Shown here: in pieces, positions 16,310-24,573 of the stretch
Numbering within the stretch: position 1 is the first letter of the stretch
Layout of the letters: the number at the start of each line of letters is the position of its first letter
Notes under the pieces: generated by a model
Databases searched by the model: none
Seen by the model: the letters and a program-made list of their open reading frames with translations, nothing else
What the model was told of the DNA's origin: nothing
Position numbers and translations under genes: made by a program
Assembly (NCBI GenBank): GCA_021647745.1
Contig: JAKIUB010000007.1
Location: 42,227 to 106,226 of the forward strand
From: Paracoccaceae bacterium
GTDB lineage: Bacteria; Pseudomonadota; Alphaproteobacteria; Rhodobacterales; Rhodobacteraceae
Direction of reading: 5' to 3'
DNA: 64,000 nucleotides

Positions 16310-17026
16310 ATGAATGACGAAAAAGTAGTTCAGGACATGGAAGACCTCAAGCATGAGCTTGAAACAGATTCGCTACGCTCCGGTATTTTCTCCACCGATA
16401 TCGGCACCTATCAGACCAAAAGAAACGGGCTGGCAGCGCGGGTATACGATGCCTGGTCCGATATGCGGGCCTCGACCCGCCGCCTGATCGGTGAAAACCC
16501 CTCCGAGGGCCGGCTGCTTTTTTATATTTTGTTGTCGGATATGGTGTTCTTTCTTTCATGGTCACTCAAGGCGGTTGTTGCTCCGACTCTGGGTGCCAGA
16601 GATTTGCTGCCGGCCGAAATCGGCATATGGCTGATTGTGGCGCTGTTTGTGCGAACAGGGGCGATCTATCTGTTTTCGATGGTTTTGGGGCTGGTGGCGC
16701 GTATATTTGGCGGTGAGGGCAGCTATAAGGATACCCGTGCAGGGGTCTTTTGGGGCAGTTTTGTAGCGGCACCGTTTGGCTTGCTTTTTGCCATGATCAC
16801 GGTTTTGTTTGCCAGTCTGGAAACAGCAATTCCACTACTTCAGGACGAGTTCATATCGCAAGCCCCTTATTGGTTGAGCCTTATTCCGTTTGTCTATTTT
16901 ATCTCTGGCGGGGTTGCCGAGGCCCACAGGTTCAAGCAAACATTTCCGGTCTTTGCCGCAATGACCTTCACTGCTATGATCCTGTGGTTTTTCGCGCTAT
17001 ACATGCGCGCAAACGGGATAATCTAA
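16310..17026 (+). CDS. YIP1-family membrane protein, second copy
   Basis: A 238-aa relative of the preceding protein with an extra 65-residue acidic/basic cytosolic N-terminus (MNDEKVVQDMEDLKHELETD). The membrane segments fall near residues 66-84, 100-125, 143-165, 180-200 and 210-232. The shared motif is ARIFGGEGSYKDTRAGVFWG. It lies between the first YIP1 gene and sufS in the suf operon. Placement suggests a membrane-linked role, such as organising Suf at the membrane or iron handling, but this is a guess from neighbourhood only. Confidence 0.78.
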   Translation: MNDEKVVQDMEDLKHELETDSLRSGIFSTDIGTYQTKRNGLAARVYDAWSDMRASTRRLIGENPSEGRLLFYILLSDMVFFLSWSLKAVVAPTLGARDLLPAEIGIWLIVALFVRTGAIYLFSMVLGLVARIFGGEGSYKDTRAGVFWGSFVAAPFGLLFAMITVLFASLETAIPLLQDEFISQAPYWLSLIPFVYFISGGVAEAHRFKQTFPVFAAMTFTAMILWFFALYMRANGII

Positions 17027-17037
17027 AGGCCTGAAAC

Positions 17038-18258
17038 ATGTATGACGTAAATGAAATCCGCAAGGATTTCCCTATTCTGGCGCGAAAAGTGCACGGAAAG
17101 CCGCTGGTTTATCTTGATAATGGTGCCTCCTCCCAAAAACCGCAGGTGGTGATAAATGCGGTGACACGCGCCTATAGCGAGGAATATGCAAATGTTCACC
17201 GTGGCTTGCACTTCCTTTCCAATCTTGCGACCGACAAATACGAGGCGGTGCGCGGCAAGTTGCAGGCCTTTCTCAACGCCCCCTTTGAAGATGAAGTGCT
17301 TTTCACCACGGGTGCCACCCACGGGCTTAACCTTGTGTCTTATGGCTGGGGCGTGGCCAATTTGAAGGCGGGTGATGAAATACTGCTTTCGGTCATGGAG
17401 CATCACGCCAATATTGTACCGTGGCATTTTTTGCGCGAGCGCATGGGGGTGGTGCTAAAATGGGTCGAGCCGGATGCAGACGGCGCGCTGCATGCACAAA
17501 CCGTGATTGACGCGATGACCCCGAAAACCAGACTGGTGGCACTAACCCACATGTCCAATGTGCTTGGCACGGTGGTTGATGTAAAATCTGTCTGCATCGC
17601 GGCACGCGAGCGTGGTATAGCCACCTGTATTGACGGCTCGCAGGCGGCGGTTCATATGCCGGTCGATGTTGCCGATATCGGCTGTGATTTTTATGCTGTC
17701 ACCGGCCACAAGCTTTATGGCCCTTCTGCTTCGGGTGCGATATTTATCCGCCGCGAGCGGATGGCCGAAATGCGGCCCTTTATGGGCGGTGGTGATATGA
17801 TCGCCGAAGTGACCCGTGATAATGTCAGCTACAACGTGCCCCCCCACAAGTTCGAGGCCGGCACGCCGGGTATTGTCCAGATCATCGGGCTGGGTGCCGC
17901 CATCGACTATATGACCGGGCTTGGCATGAAAAACATCGCCGCCCACGAAGCCACGCTCAGGGATTATGCCCAGAGCCGGCTTGCCGGTATCAACTGGCTG
18001 ACCGTGCAAGGCAATGCACCGGGCAAGGGCGCAATTTTCAGTTTCACCATGGCTGGCGGCGCGCACCCCCACGATATCTCGACCATTGTTGACCAAAAGG
18101 GCATAGCCGTGCGGGCAGGCCACCACTGCGCCCAACCCCTAATGCAGCATCTCGGGCTGTCGGCCACCTGTCGTGCCAGTTTCGGGCTTTATAATACCGT
18201 TGAGGAGGTCGACAAACTGGTGGACGCGCTCGAACTTTGCCACGAGCTTTTTGGCTAG
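17038..18258 (+). CDS. sufS: Cysteine desulfurase SufS
   Basis: A 406-aa group II desulfurase supplying sulfur to SufBCD. It has IRKDFPILARKVHGKPLVYL, NVHRGLHFLSN, the PLP lysine in VTGHKLYGPSASGA, GGGDMI and the active cysteine in RAGHHCAQPLMQHLG, with RASFGLYNT near the end. It closes the operon. No sufE, sufT or sufA gene follows; the next gene is lpdA after about 100 bases. Its sulfur acceptor protein must therefore be encoded elsewhere. Confidence 0.95.
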   Translation: MYDVNEIRKDFPILARKVHGKPLVYLDNGASSQKPQVVINAVTRAYSEEYANVHRGLHFLSNLATDKYEAVRGKLQAFLNAPFEDEVLFTTGATHGLNLVSYGWGVANLKAGDEILLSVMEHHANIVPWHFLRERMGVVLKWVEPDADGALHAQTVIDAMTPKTRLVALTHMSNVLGTVVDVKSVCIAARERGIATCIDGSQAAVHMPVDVADIGCDFYAVTGHKLYGPSASGAIFIRRERMAEMRPFMGGGDMIAEVTRDNVSYNVPPHKFEAGTPGIVQIIGLGAAIDYMTGLGMKNIAAHEATLRDYAQSRLAGINWLTVQGNAPGKGAIFSFTMAGGAHPHDISTIVDQKGIAVRAGHHCAQPLMQHLGLSATCRASFGLYNTVEEVDKLVDALELCHELFG

Positions 18259-18355
18259 ATATACCGCAAAAGCAGGGCTGCACTTCCCTCTCTGCTCTTG
18301 TGCCTTCCGTATGGAGCGTTATTGTCGCAGCTGATTGTTAATTGAAGGGAATCTT

Positions 18356-19732
18356 ATGTCTACCTACGATCTCATCGTCATTGGCGCCGGCCCTGGCGGC
18401 TATGTGGCGGCTATTCGCGGCGCCCAGCTTGGCCTGAAAGTGGCCGTGGTGGAGCGCGAGCATCTGGGGGGCATTTGCCTGAACTGGGGATGTATCCCGA
18501 CAAAAGCGCTGCTGCGCTCGGCAGAGATATACCACCTGATGCAGCGCGCCGGAGAGTTTGGCCTGAAGGCCGATGCGATTTCCTATGATCTCAAGGCTGT
18601 GGTCAAGCGCTCTCGCGGGGTGGCAACACAGCTTTCTGCCGGTGTGAAACACCTGCTGAAAAAGAACAAGGTGACCGTGGTAATGGGCGAGGCCAGTATA
18701 CCCTCGGCAGGTAAGGTTTTGGTCAATGGTGATACCCTTTCGGGCAAAAACATCATTATTGCCACCGGCGCCCGCGCCCGTGAGCTGCCGGGCCTTGAGG
18801 CAGACGGTGATCTGGTCTGGACCTATCGCCATGCGCTTGATCCGGTACGCATGCCAAAAAAGCTGCTGGTCATCGGCTCGGGGGCCATTGGCATAGAGTT
18901 TGCCAGCTTTTTCAATACGTTGGGGGCTGACACTACCGTGGTCGAGGTTCTGGACCGGGTGTTGCCGGTGGAGGATGCCGAAATATCGGCTTTTGCCAAG
19001 AAGCAATTTGTCAAACAGGGCATGAAGATCATGGAGAAATCCATGGTCAAAAAGCTTGATCGTGCCAAGGGCAAGGTCACAGCCCATATCGAGACCGGCG
19101 GTAAAACCGTGACAGAAACCTTCGATACCGTGATTTCGGCGGTTGGTATTATTGGCAACACCGAGGGGCTGGGGCTGGAAGCGCTGGGGATCAAGCTTGA
19201 CCGCACCCATATTGTAACCGACGCTTATTGTGCCACCAAGGTTCCGGGTATCTATGCGATTGGCGATATTGCCGGCGCGCCGTGGCTTGCCCATAAGGCC
19301 AGCCATGAAGGGGTGATGGTTGCCGAAAAGATTGCCGGTAAAAAGGTCCATCCTGTCAAGCCCGAGAGCATTGCCGGTTGCACCTATTGCCAGCCACAAA
19401 TCGCCTCGGTGGGGATGACCGAAGCCAAGGCCAAAGAGGCCGGGCACGAGATAAAGGTCGGCAGGTTTCCCTTTATGGGTAATGGCAAGGCGATCGCGCT
19501 TGGCGAGGCCGAGGGCCTGATAAAAACCATATTCGATGCCAAAACAGGCGAGCTGCTCGGCGCGCATATGGTCGGGGCCGAGGTGACAGAGCTTATTCAG
19601 GGCTATCTGGTTGGTCGCCAACTCGAAACCACCGAGGAAGATCTGATCAACACCGTATTTCCCCACCCGACCCTGAGCGAAGCCATGCACGAATCGGTGC
19701 TGGACGCATATGGCCGCGCGATTCACTTCTAG
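18356..19732 (+). CDS. lpdA: Dihydrolipoyl dehydrogenase
   Basis: The 458-aa E3 flavoenzyme that reoxidises dihydrolipoyl groups of 2-oxoacid dehydrogenases or the glycine cleavage system with NAD+. It shows the FAD fold (IVIGAGPGGYVAAIRGAQLG), the redox disulfide in GGICLNWGCIPTKALL, the NAD fold (LVIGSGAIGIEFASFF), YAIGDIAG and the C-terminal HPTLSEAMHE active-site segment. The ATG at 18356 follows GAAGGGA. It stands alone, not in a pdh or odh operon. LipA, which makes its lipoyl substrate, is encoded 2 kb downstream. Confidence 0.96.
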   Translation: MSTYDLIVIGAGPGGYVAAIRGAQLGLKVAVVEREHLGGICLNWGCIPTKALLRSAEIYHLMQRAGEFGLKADAISYDLKAVVKRSRGVATQLSAGVKHLLKKNKVTVVMGEASIPSAGKVLVNGDTLSGKNIIIATGARARELPGLEADGDLVWTYRHALDPVRMPKKLLVIGSGAIGIEFASFFNTLGADTTVVEVLDRVLPVEDAEISAFAKKQFVKQGMKIMEKSMVKKLDRAKGKVTAHIETGGKTVTETFDTVISAVGIIGNTEGLGLEALGIKLDRTHIVTDAYCATKVPGIYAIGDIAGAPWLAHKASHEGVMVAEKIAGKKVHPVKPESIAGCTYCQPQIASVGMTEAKAKEAGHEIKVGRFPFMGNGKAIALGEAEGLIKTIFDAKTGELLGAHMVGAEVTELIQGYLVGRQLETTEEDLINTVFPHPTLSEAMHESVLDAYGRAIHF

Positions 19733-19741
19733 AGCGAGGCT

Positions 19742-20578
19742 ATGGAAATCCGCCCGATGAGCTTGCAAGACCTCGAGCTAGCTCTTGACTGGGCTGCCGG
19801 GGAAGGCTGGAACCCGGGGCTGGACGATGCCACCGCCTTTTATGAAGCCGACCCTGACGGGTTTTTGATGGGGTGGCATCAAGATATCCCCGTTGCGGCG
19901 ATATCTGCCATCCGGCATAGCGCCGAATTCGGGTTTTTGGGCCTGTATATTTGCCACTCGGCCTATCGGGGCCGCGGCTTTGGCTGGCAGATATGGCAGG
20001 CCGCAATGCGGCTGTTCGGCGAGCGGATGGTTGGGCTGGACGGGGTGCTGGACCAGCAGGAAAACTATGCCCGCTCCGGTTTTTCCTTTTCGCATAATAC
20101 CTTGAGGTATCAGGGTAATATTACCGCTAAAAACAACGAAGCCTATCAAGCATTCACCCCTGATATGCTTGATGATTGTCTGGCTATTGATCGGCGTATA
20201 GCTGACCAGCAGCGCCCGCGTTATCTTTCTGCATGGTTGAAAAATAGCAAAAACCGCACCACATTGCTGCAAAAAACCATACGGCGCGTCGAGGCTATGG
20301 GAACAATCCGCCGTTGCGCCGAGGGCTTTAAAATCGGTCCGCTTTATGCCGAAAACACAGAGAGTGCCGAGGCGCTGATAGCCGCTTTGCTTTATCAAAC
20401 CGGCGAAAAGCAAGGGCTGGTCTCGATAGATGTGCCCTCCCGCAATCAAGCGGCCAATGCCATGTGCCGTGGTCTTGGCATGGTGCCGGTATTTTCTACC
20501 GCGAGGATGTATAAGGGGGGTAAACCGCCCAAGGCGGACCCTGCCGAATTCGGAGTAATGACGCTGGAACTGGGCTAA
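19742..20578 (+). CDS. GNAT-family N-acetyltransferase, two-domain type
   Basis: A 278-aa protein with an N-terminal GNAT fold (MEIRPMSLQDLELALDWAAG; acetyl-CoA loop region YRGRGFGWQIWQ near residue 80) and a second GNAT-like half (residues 150-270, ending FSTARMYKGG). This architecture matches the YitH/HolE-like acetyltransferase group. The acceptor substrate is unknown. It starts ten bases after lpdA and is probably co-transcribed with it, and it converges on the VIT-family gene. Confidence 0.85.
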   Translation: MEIRPMSLQDLELALDWAAGEGWNPGLDDATAFYEADPDGFLMGWHQDIPVAAISAIRHSAEFGFLGLYICHSAYRGRGFGWQIWQAAMRLFGERMVGLDGVLDQQENYARSGFSFSHNTLRYQGNITAKNNEAYQAFTPDMLDDCLAIDRRIADQQRPRYLSAWLKNSKNRTTLLQKTIRRVEAMGTIRRCAEGFKIGPLYAENTESAEALIAALLYQTGEKQGLVSIDVPSRNQAANAMCRGLGMVPVFSTARMYKGGKPPKADPAEFGVMTLELG

Positions 20579-20584
20579 CCTATT

Positions 20585-21331
20585 TTAGGAAAACACTTTC
20601 CCAACCCCGAAGGCCACCACCGCACAAATACCTCCAACAAGCACGGTCTCGCCAACACAGCGCAGCACGGTTTCGTTGGTCACCTTCCAGCGCAGCAGGC
20701 CAAGCGCGATCAGGGCCGCCAGTGTCGCGAATACCGACATGTAAAAGGTCGAACTGTCAGCCGTAAACAGAAAATAAGGCAGGAGCGGCACCACACCAAA
20801 AACGATAAACGCCAAAAAGGTCATCAGCCCGTTCATTGCAGGGCTGTCGCCGGATGGATCAGACATGCCGATTTCGTATTGCATCATAAAATCGGCCATG
20901 AATTCCGGGTTGCGCTCAAAGACCTCGGTAAGCTGCACAGCATCTTCACGACTCATGCCATGGTCAGCCAAAATCTCGTACATTTCAGCACGTTCCATCT
21001 CTATGTTATTGTGAATTTCATAGAGCTCCTTATCGCGTGTCGCCTTATATACATCCTGCTCTGAGCGCGCAGATAAAAACTCGCCCAAGCCCATGGCCGT
21101 GGCATCGGCCAACAGATTGGCAACCCCGAAGAGCAGCACCGCAATAGCGCCTATCTGGGCCGTGCCTTCCATACCTGCTCCGGCAAACCCTGCGACAATA
21201 GCAAAGGTGGTAACAATACCGTCATTGCCGCCAAAGACAATTTGCTTCATAAATTCCTGTAGCTTGCCGATTTTATGTTCGGTGCTTTTGTGGATGGCAA
21301 GCGAGGTCGGGGTTGTTTTGGACATAGGCAT
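20585..21331 (-). CDS. VIT1/CCC1-family iron/manganese transporter
   Basis: A 248-aa membrane protein of the vacuolar iron transporter family, which moves Fe2+ or Mn2+ out of the cytosol. Typical features are IVFGGNDGIVTTFAIVAGF near residue 32, the second helix ending GLGEFLSARSEQDVY and a long cytosolic metal-binding helix (ELYEIHNNIEMERAEMYEIL, rich in Glu). The last three helices end the protein. It is transcribed away from lipA and may protect Fe-S enzymes from excess iron; that link is inference. Confidence 0.92.
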   Translation of the reverse strand: MPMSKTTPTSLAIHKSTEHKIGKLQEFMKQIVFGGNDGIVTTFAIVAGFAGAGMEGTAQIGAIAVLLFGVANLLADATAMGLGEFLSARSEQDVYKATRDKELYEIHNNIEMERAEMYEILADHGMSREDAVQLTEVFERNPEFMADFMMQYEIGMSDPSGDSPAMNGLMTFLAFIVFGVVPLLPYFLFTADSSTFYMSVFATLAALIALGLLRWKVTNETVLRCVGETVLVGGICAVVAFGVGKVFS

Positions 21332-21471
21332 CTCCGGAGCAGACAGGCAGGCAAGAATACGGTCGTTATGAGCGCGTATTTCAACATATGCAATACAGCT
21401 ATTTGACGCAAGTTTGAGGCTGACAGCAGGGTGGTTTTAGGCTAGTGCATAGGCAGAATAGAGGAGCGACC

Positions 21472-22422
21472 ATGTCCCGCGATATTTCAGACAAATCCCA
21501 GCGCCACCCCGAAAAGGCCCACAAGCCCGATACCCCCATATTGCGCAAGCCCAACTGGATAAGGGTAAAGGCGCCAACATCACAAGGCTATCGCGATACC
21601 CGCAAAATACTGACAGACAATAACCTGACCACGGTTTGCGCCGAAGCCGGGTGCCCGAATGTTGGCGAATGCTGGTCTCTGGGCCATGCCACTATGATGA
21701 TCATGGGCGATATTTGCACCCGTGGCTGCTCTTTTTGTAATATCGCCACGGGCCGGCCCGACGCGCTGGATGTATTCGAGCCGGGCAGGGTGGCCGACGC
21801 GGTTGAAAAGCTGGGGCTAAAGCATGTGGTGATCACCTCCGTTGACCGCGATGATCTGGCGGATGGCGGGGCCGAGCATATAGCGCAGACCATTCGTGCT
21901 ATTCGCCACCGCGCGCCCGCAGCCACGATTGAGGTGCTCACGCCGGACTTCCTCAAGTGCGGGCCGGACGCGCTTGAAACCGTTGTTAATGCCAAGCCCG
22001 ATGTCTTTAATCACAACCTTGAAACCGTGCCGGGCCTTTACCCTACAGTGCGCCCGGGCGCTCGCTATTTTTCCAGTCTGCGCCTGCTACAAAGGGTCAA
22101 GGAGCTGGATCCGGCAATGTTTACCAAATCCGGTATTATGGTTGGCTTGGGCGAAGACAAGCAAGGCGTGCAGCAGGTAATGGACGATATGCGAGCCGCC
22201 GATGTTGATTTTTTAACCATAGGCCAATACTTGCAGCCCACGCCCAAGCACCACGCCGTGATGCGTTTTGTAGAGCCGGACGAGTTTAAAAGCTATGAGA
22301 GCGCCGCTTTTGGTAAGGGCTTTTTGATGGTTTCTTCTACGCCGCTCACCCGCTCAAGCTATCACGCCGGTGACGATTTCGCCCAATTGCGCGCTGCGCG
22401 GCTGGCCAAGTTCGGCTCCTAG
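21472..22422 (+). CDS. lipA: Lipoyl synthase
   Basis: The 316-aa radical SAM enzyme that inserts two sulfurs into octanoyl groups. It has the auxiliary cluster motif CAEAGCPNVGEC, the radical SAM motif CTRGCSFC, RDDLADGGAEH and the C-terminal RSSYHAGD serine ligand. The ATG at 21472 has GAGGAG upstream and is preferred over a GTG at 21445. It uses an Fe-S cluster as sulfur source and so depends on the suf system in this window. Its stop overlaps a small convergent gene by four bases. Confidence 0.97.
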   Translation: MSRDISDKSQRHPEKAHKPDTPILRKPNWIRVKAPTSQGYRDTRKILTDNNLTTVCAEAGCPNVGECWSLGHATMMIMGDICTRGCSFCNIATGRPDALDVFEPGRVADAVEKLGLKHVVITSVDRDDLADGGAEHIAQTIRAIRHRAPAATIEVLTPDFLKCGPDALETVVNAKPDVFNHNLETVPGLYPTVRPGARYFSSLRLLQRVKELDPAMFTKSGIMVGLGEDKQGVQQVMDDMRAADVDFLTIGQYLQPTPKHHAVMRFVEPDEFKSYESAAFGKGFLMVSSTPLTRSSYHAGDDFAQLRAARLAKFGS

Positions 22423-22586
22423 CGCATGCGCTGGTTCACTGTCAGCCAATCAGGCCAGCCAAAAACCCGCTCCAACCCGAAAAGCAAAAATGCCGCGATG
22501 ACAACAGCGGCGATCAGCTTGCGGTGCTGCGGGCCGGGCGGGTTTTGCACCCAGCGCTTCATCCGCAGCAGCCAAAACAAATTCAT
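22419..22586 (-). CDS. Small single-span membrane protein coupled to hpt
   Basis: A 55-codon ORF whose ATG overlaps the hpt TGA (ATGA), so it is translated with hpt. The N-terminus is basic and aromatic (MNLFWLLRMKRWVQNPPGPQ), residues 24-40 are hydrophobic (LIAAVVIAAFLLFGLER) and the tail is tryptophan-rich (VFGWPDWLTV). The stop lies within the last codons of convergent lipA. It resembles small unnamed proteins of Rhodobacteraceae from memory, but no function is known. Coding status is supported by the coupling and by codon-like composition. Confidence 0.65.
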   Translation of the reverse strand: MNLFWLLRMKRWVQNPPGPQHRKLIAAVVIAAFLLFGLERVFGWPDWLTVNQRMR

Positions 22587-23122
22587 GAGGTAAACCGGAC
22601 GGCCCCGATATGGGGCAGGTTACGGTTGCGTTGCGCATAATCAATGCCATAGCCAACCACAAACTTGTCTTCGATTTCAAAGCCGATCCAGTCAGCCTTG
22701 ACCCCGGTTTCGCGGCGCGAGGGCTTGTCGAGCAATGCACAGGTCATCAACCGCTTTGGTTTGCGCGAACTCAGCAGGTGCAGCACATGTTCAAGCGTGT
22801 GGCCGGTATCAACGATATCTTCGACCACCAGAATATCCCGCCCCTCGATCTCGCCGCGCAGATCTTTTAATATCCGCACCTCGCGCGAGCTTTCTGTCGA
22901 GTTGCCATAAGAGCTGGCCTCGAGAAAGTCGACCTCGACCGGCAGGTCAAGCTCACGCACAAGATCAGCAATAAAGATAAAACTGCCACGCAGCAGCCCG
23001 ACCACGATCAACTTGTCGGTATCCTTGAAATGCTCTGAAATCTCCTTGGCGAGGGTCTCGACCCGGGCCGCGATGGATTTAGCCGAAATCATTTCATCTA
23101 TTTCGTAGTTTGAGTGGTCCAT
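22583..23122 (-). CDS. hpt: Hypoxanthine phosphoribosyltransferase
   Basis: A 179-aa purine salvage enzyme that makes IMP (and GMP) from free bases and PRPP. The PRPP-binding motif is VVEDIVDTGHTLEHVL; LLRGSFIFIADLVRELDLP and DFLEASSYGNSTESS are also typical, as is the late DKFVVGYGIDYAQRNRNLP. It is divergent from ratA and is followed by a coupled 55-codon membrane-protein gene. Confidence 0.95.
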   Translation of the reverse strand: MDHSNYEIDEMISAKSIAARVETLAKEISEHFKDTDKLIVVGLLRGSFIFIADLVRELDLPVEVDFLEASSYGNSTESSREVRILKDLRGEIEGRDILVVEDIVDTGHTLEHVLHLLSSRKPKRLMTCALLDKPSRRETGVKADWIGFEIEDKFVVGYGIDYAQRNRNLPHIGAVRFTS

Positions 23123-23188
23123 GCCCTTGCCCTTTTGATTCTAATTTACTTTATTGCAGGTGAAACCATTCGTCACCGAGAAAATGCT

Positions 23189-23647
23189 ATGCCCACCCAT
23201 TCAGAGCACCGCCCCATGCCCCACAGCCCCGAACAAATGTTTGCGCTGGTGGCTGATATTGCCAAGTACCCCGAGTTTTTGCCTTGGTGTACTGGCGCGC
23301 GCATCCGCAGCACCCGTGAGATAGAAGGGGGATCGGTGGTCGATGCCGACTTGATAATTTCCTTCAAGTTGTTTCGCGAGCGTTTTACCAGCCGGGTTAC
23401 CATGCACCCTGATACCCATAAAATCGAGGTTGAATACCTCGACGGACCGTTTAAACATCTGGTTAATTACTGGCATTTCGTTCCGACAGATAGCGGTTGC
23501 ATTGCTGATTTCCATGTTGATTTCGAGTTCAAATCAAAGGTGCTGCAAGCCGTGATCGGGGTGGTGTTTACCGAGGCAATGCGGCGGATCGTGCGTGCCT
23601 TCGAGGATCGCGCGTCAGCTCTTTATGGCCCGCAAAAGCAGCTCTAA
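23189..23647 (+). CDS. ratA: RatA/COQ10-type START-domain protein
   Basis: A 152-aa SRPBCC-fold protein. Relatives include E. coli RatA, reported to block 70S assembly, and mitochondrial Coq10, a ubiquinone-binding protein; in alphaproteobacteria the Coq10-like role is more plausible. Visible are HSPEQMFALVADIAKYPEFL, PWCTGARI, YLDGPFKHLVNYW and FEFKSKVLQAVIG. The ATG at 23189 was chosen because the preceding in-frame stretch is not family-like. Its 3' end overlaps the convergent cinA-like gene by 33 bp. No antitoxin partner (RatB) is seen. Confidence 0.88.
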   Translation: MPTHSEHRPMPHSPEQMFALVADIAKYPEFLPWCTGARIRSTREIEGGSVVDADLIISFKLFRERFTSRVTMHPDTHKIEVEYLDGPFKHLVNYWHFVPTDSGCIADFHVDFEFKSKVLQAVIGVVFTEAMRRIVRAFEDRASALYGPQKQL

Positions 23648-24085
23648 CGCGGCATTTGTGCTGGCATTACGCACAGCTTGCCGCCCGAGCGGGCCAAATT
23701 CGTGCAGCTCTGTTTTGCCGCCGTCAGGGGTGCAAATGCCAAACCAGACCATGCCCTCGGGTTTGTTTTCGGATGCCCCCGGCCCGGCAACACCGGTAAT
23801 GGAAACCGCAATATCGGCATGCATATTTTGCAGCGCGCCGCGCGCCATTTCGGCAGCAACAGCCGCGCTGACCGCTCCGTATTTTTCCAGAGTTTTCGGC
23901 AAAACGCCCAGCATTTTCTGTTTTGATTCATATGAATAGGTTACAAACCCGCAATCAAACACATCGGAAGATCCGGCAATATCGGTCAGCGCTGCGGCCA
24001 CTAAACCACCAGTGCAACTTTCAGCAGTAGCAATGCGCCAGCCGCGCTTGCGGGCAGCCGCTAACACCTGCGCAGCAAGGTTCAC
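23615..24085 (-). CDS. CinA C-terminal domain protein (NMN amidohydrolase)
   Basis: A 156-aa stand-alone CinA-C/PncC-type protein that hydrolyses nicotinamide mononucleotide to NaMN. It has TAESCTGGLVAAALTDIAGS near residue 19, GFVTYSYESKQKMLGV, AVSITGVAGPGA and KPEGMVWFGI. It is the last gene of an ispDF-pgpA-cinA series with four-base overlaps and runs 33 bp into convergent ratA. The N-terminal CinA domain is absent, as in many proteobacteria. Confidence 0.92.
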   Translation of the reverse strand: MNLAAQVLAAARKRGWRIATAESCTGGLVAAALTDIAGSSDVFDCGFVTYSYESKQKMLGVLPKTLEKYGAVSAAVAAEMARGALQNMHADIAVSITGVAGPGASENKPEGMVWFGICTPDGGKTELHEFGPLGRQAVRNASTNAALELLLRAIKS

Positions 24086-24573
24086 GCCAGTAACCCGTGA
24101 TAAACACCGGCAAAAACCATGGTGATGAGCGCAGCAAATATACCGGCAATCACATCGTCCAGCATCACCCCTGTCGGGGTTGATTTACGGTCAGCCCAGC
24201 CTACCAGCCATGGCTTCCAGATATCAAACAATCGAAACAGCAAAAATGCACTGACCCAGCCGGGCCAGGGAAAAATATGCCCCGGCACACCGGCAAACCA
24301 CAACCCGCCCGAAACTGCCAGCAGGGCGGTCCATTGTCCGGCAACCTCGTCGATAACAATCTCCGAAGGGTCGTGGTTTTCCGCCCCCCGTGTCATTTCG
24401 GTGGTGGCCCAGAGGCCGACAAAATATACGGCAACAGTCGCCCCCAAAAGCGCCGGAAACCCGCCGAGGTAATGGATACCATACGCCAGTGGAATAGCCG
24501 CAAGGCTGCCCCATGTGCCGGGCGCAAAAGGAATACGCCCGATGCCAAACAGGGTTGCAATCATTTTGCTCAT
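24082..24573 (-). CDS. pgpA: Phosphatidylglycerophosphatase A
   Basis: A 163-aa inner-membrane phosphatase making phosphatidylglycerol. Hallmarks are FGIGRIPFAPGTWGSLAAIP, DPSEIVIDEVAGQW, FRLFDIWKPW and DDVIAGIFAALI. About four membrane segments are visible. It overlaps both ispDF (upstream) and the cinA-like gene (downstream) by four bases, implying coupled translation. Confidence 0.95.
   Translation of the reverse strand: MSKMIATLFGIGRIPFAPGTWGSLAAIPLAYGIHYLGGFPALLGATVAVYFVGLWATTEMTRGAENHDPSEIVIDEVAGQWTALLAVSGGLWFAGVPGHIFPWPGWVSAFLLFRLFDIWKPWLVGWADRKSTPTGVMLDDVIAGIFAALITMVFAGVYHGLLA

Noticed and set aside
18338..19768. 476-codon open frame antisense to lpdA
   Set aside because: It mirrors lpdA, has no family-like protein motifs and no ribosome site; lpdA is unmistakable.
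23189..23647. Toxin-antitoxin system based on ratA
   Set aside because: No RatB-like partner is adjacent and alphaproteobacterial relatives fit the Coq10 role.
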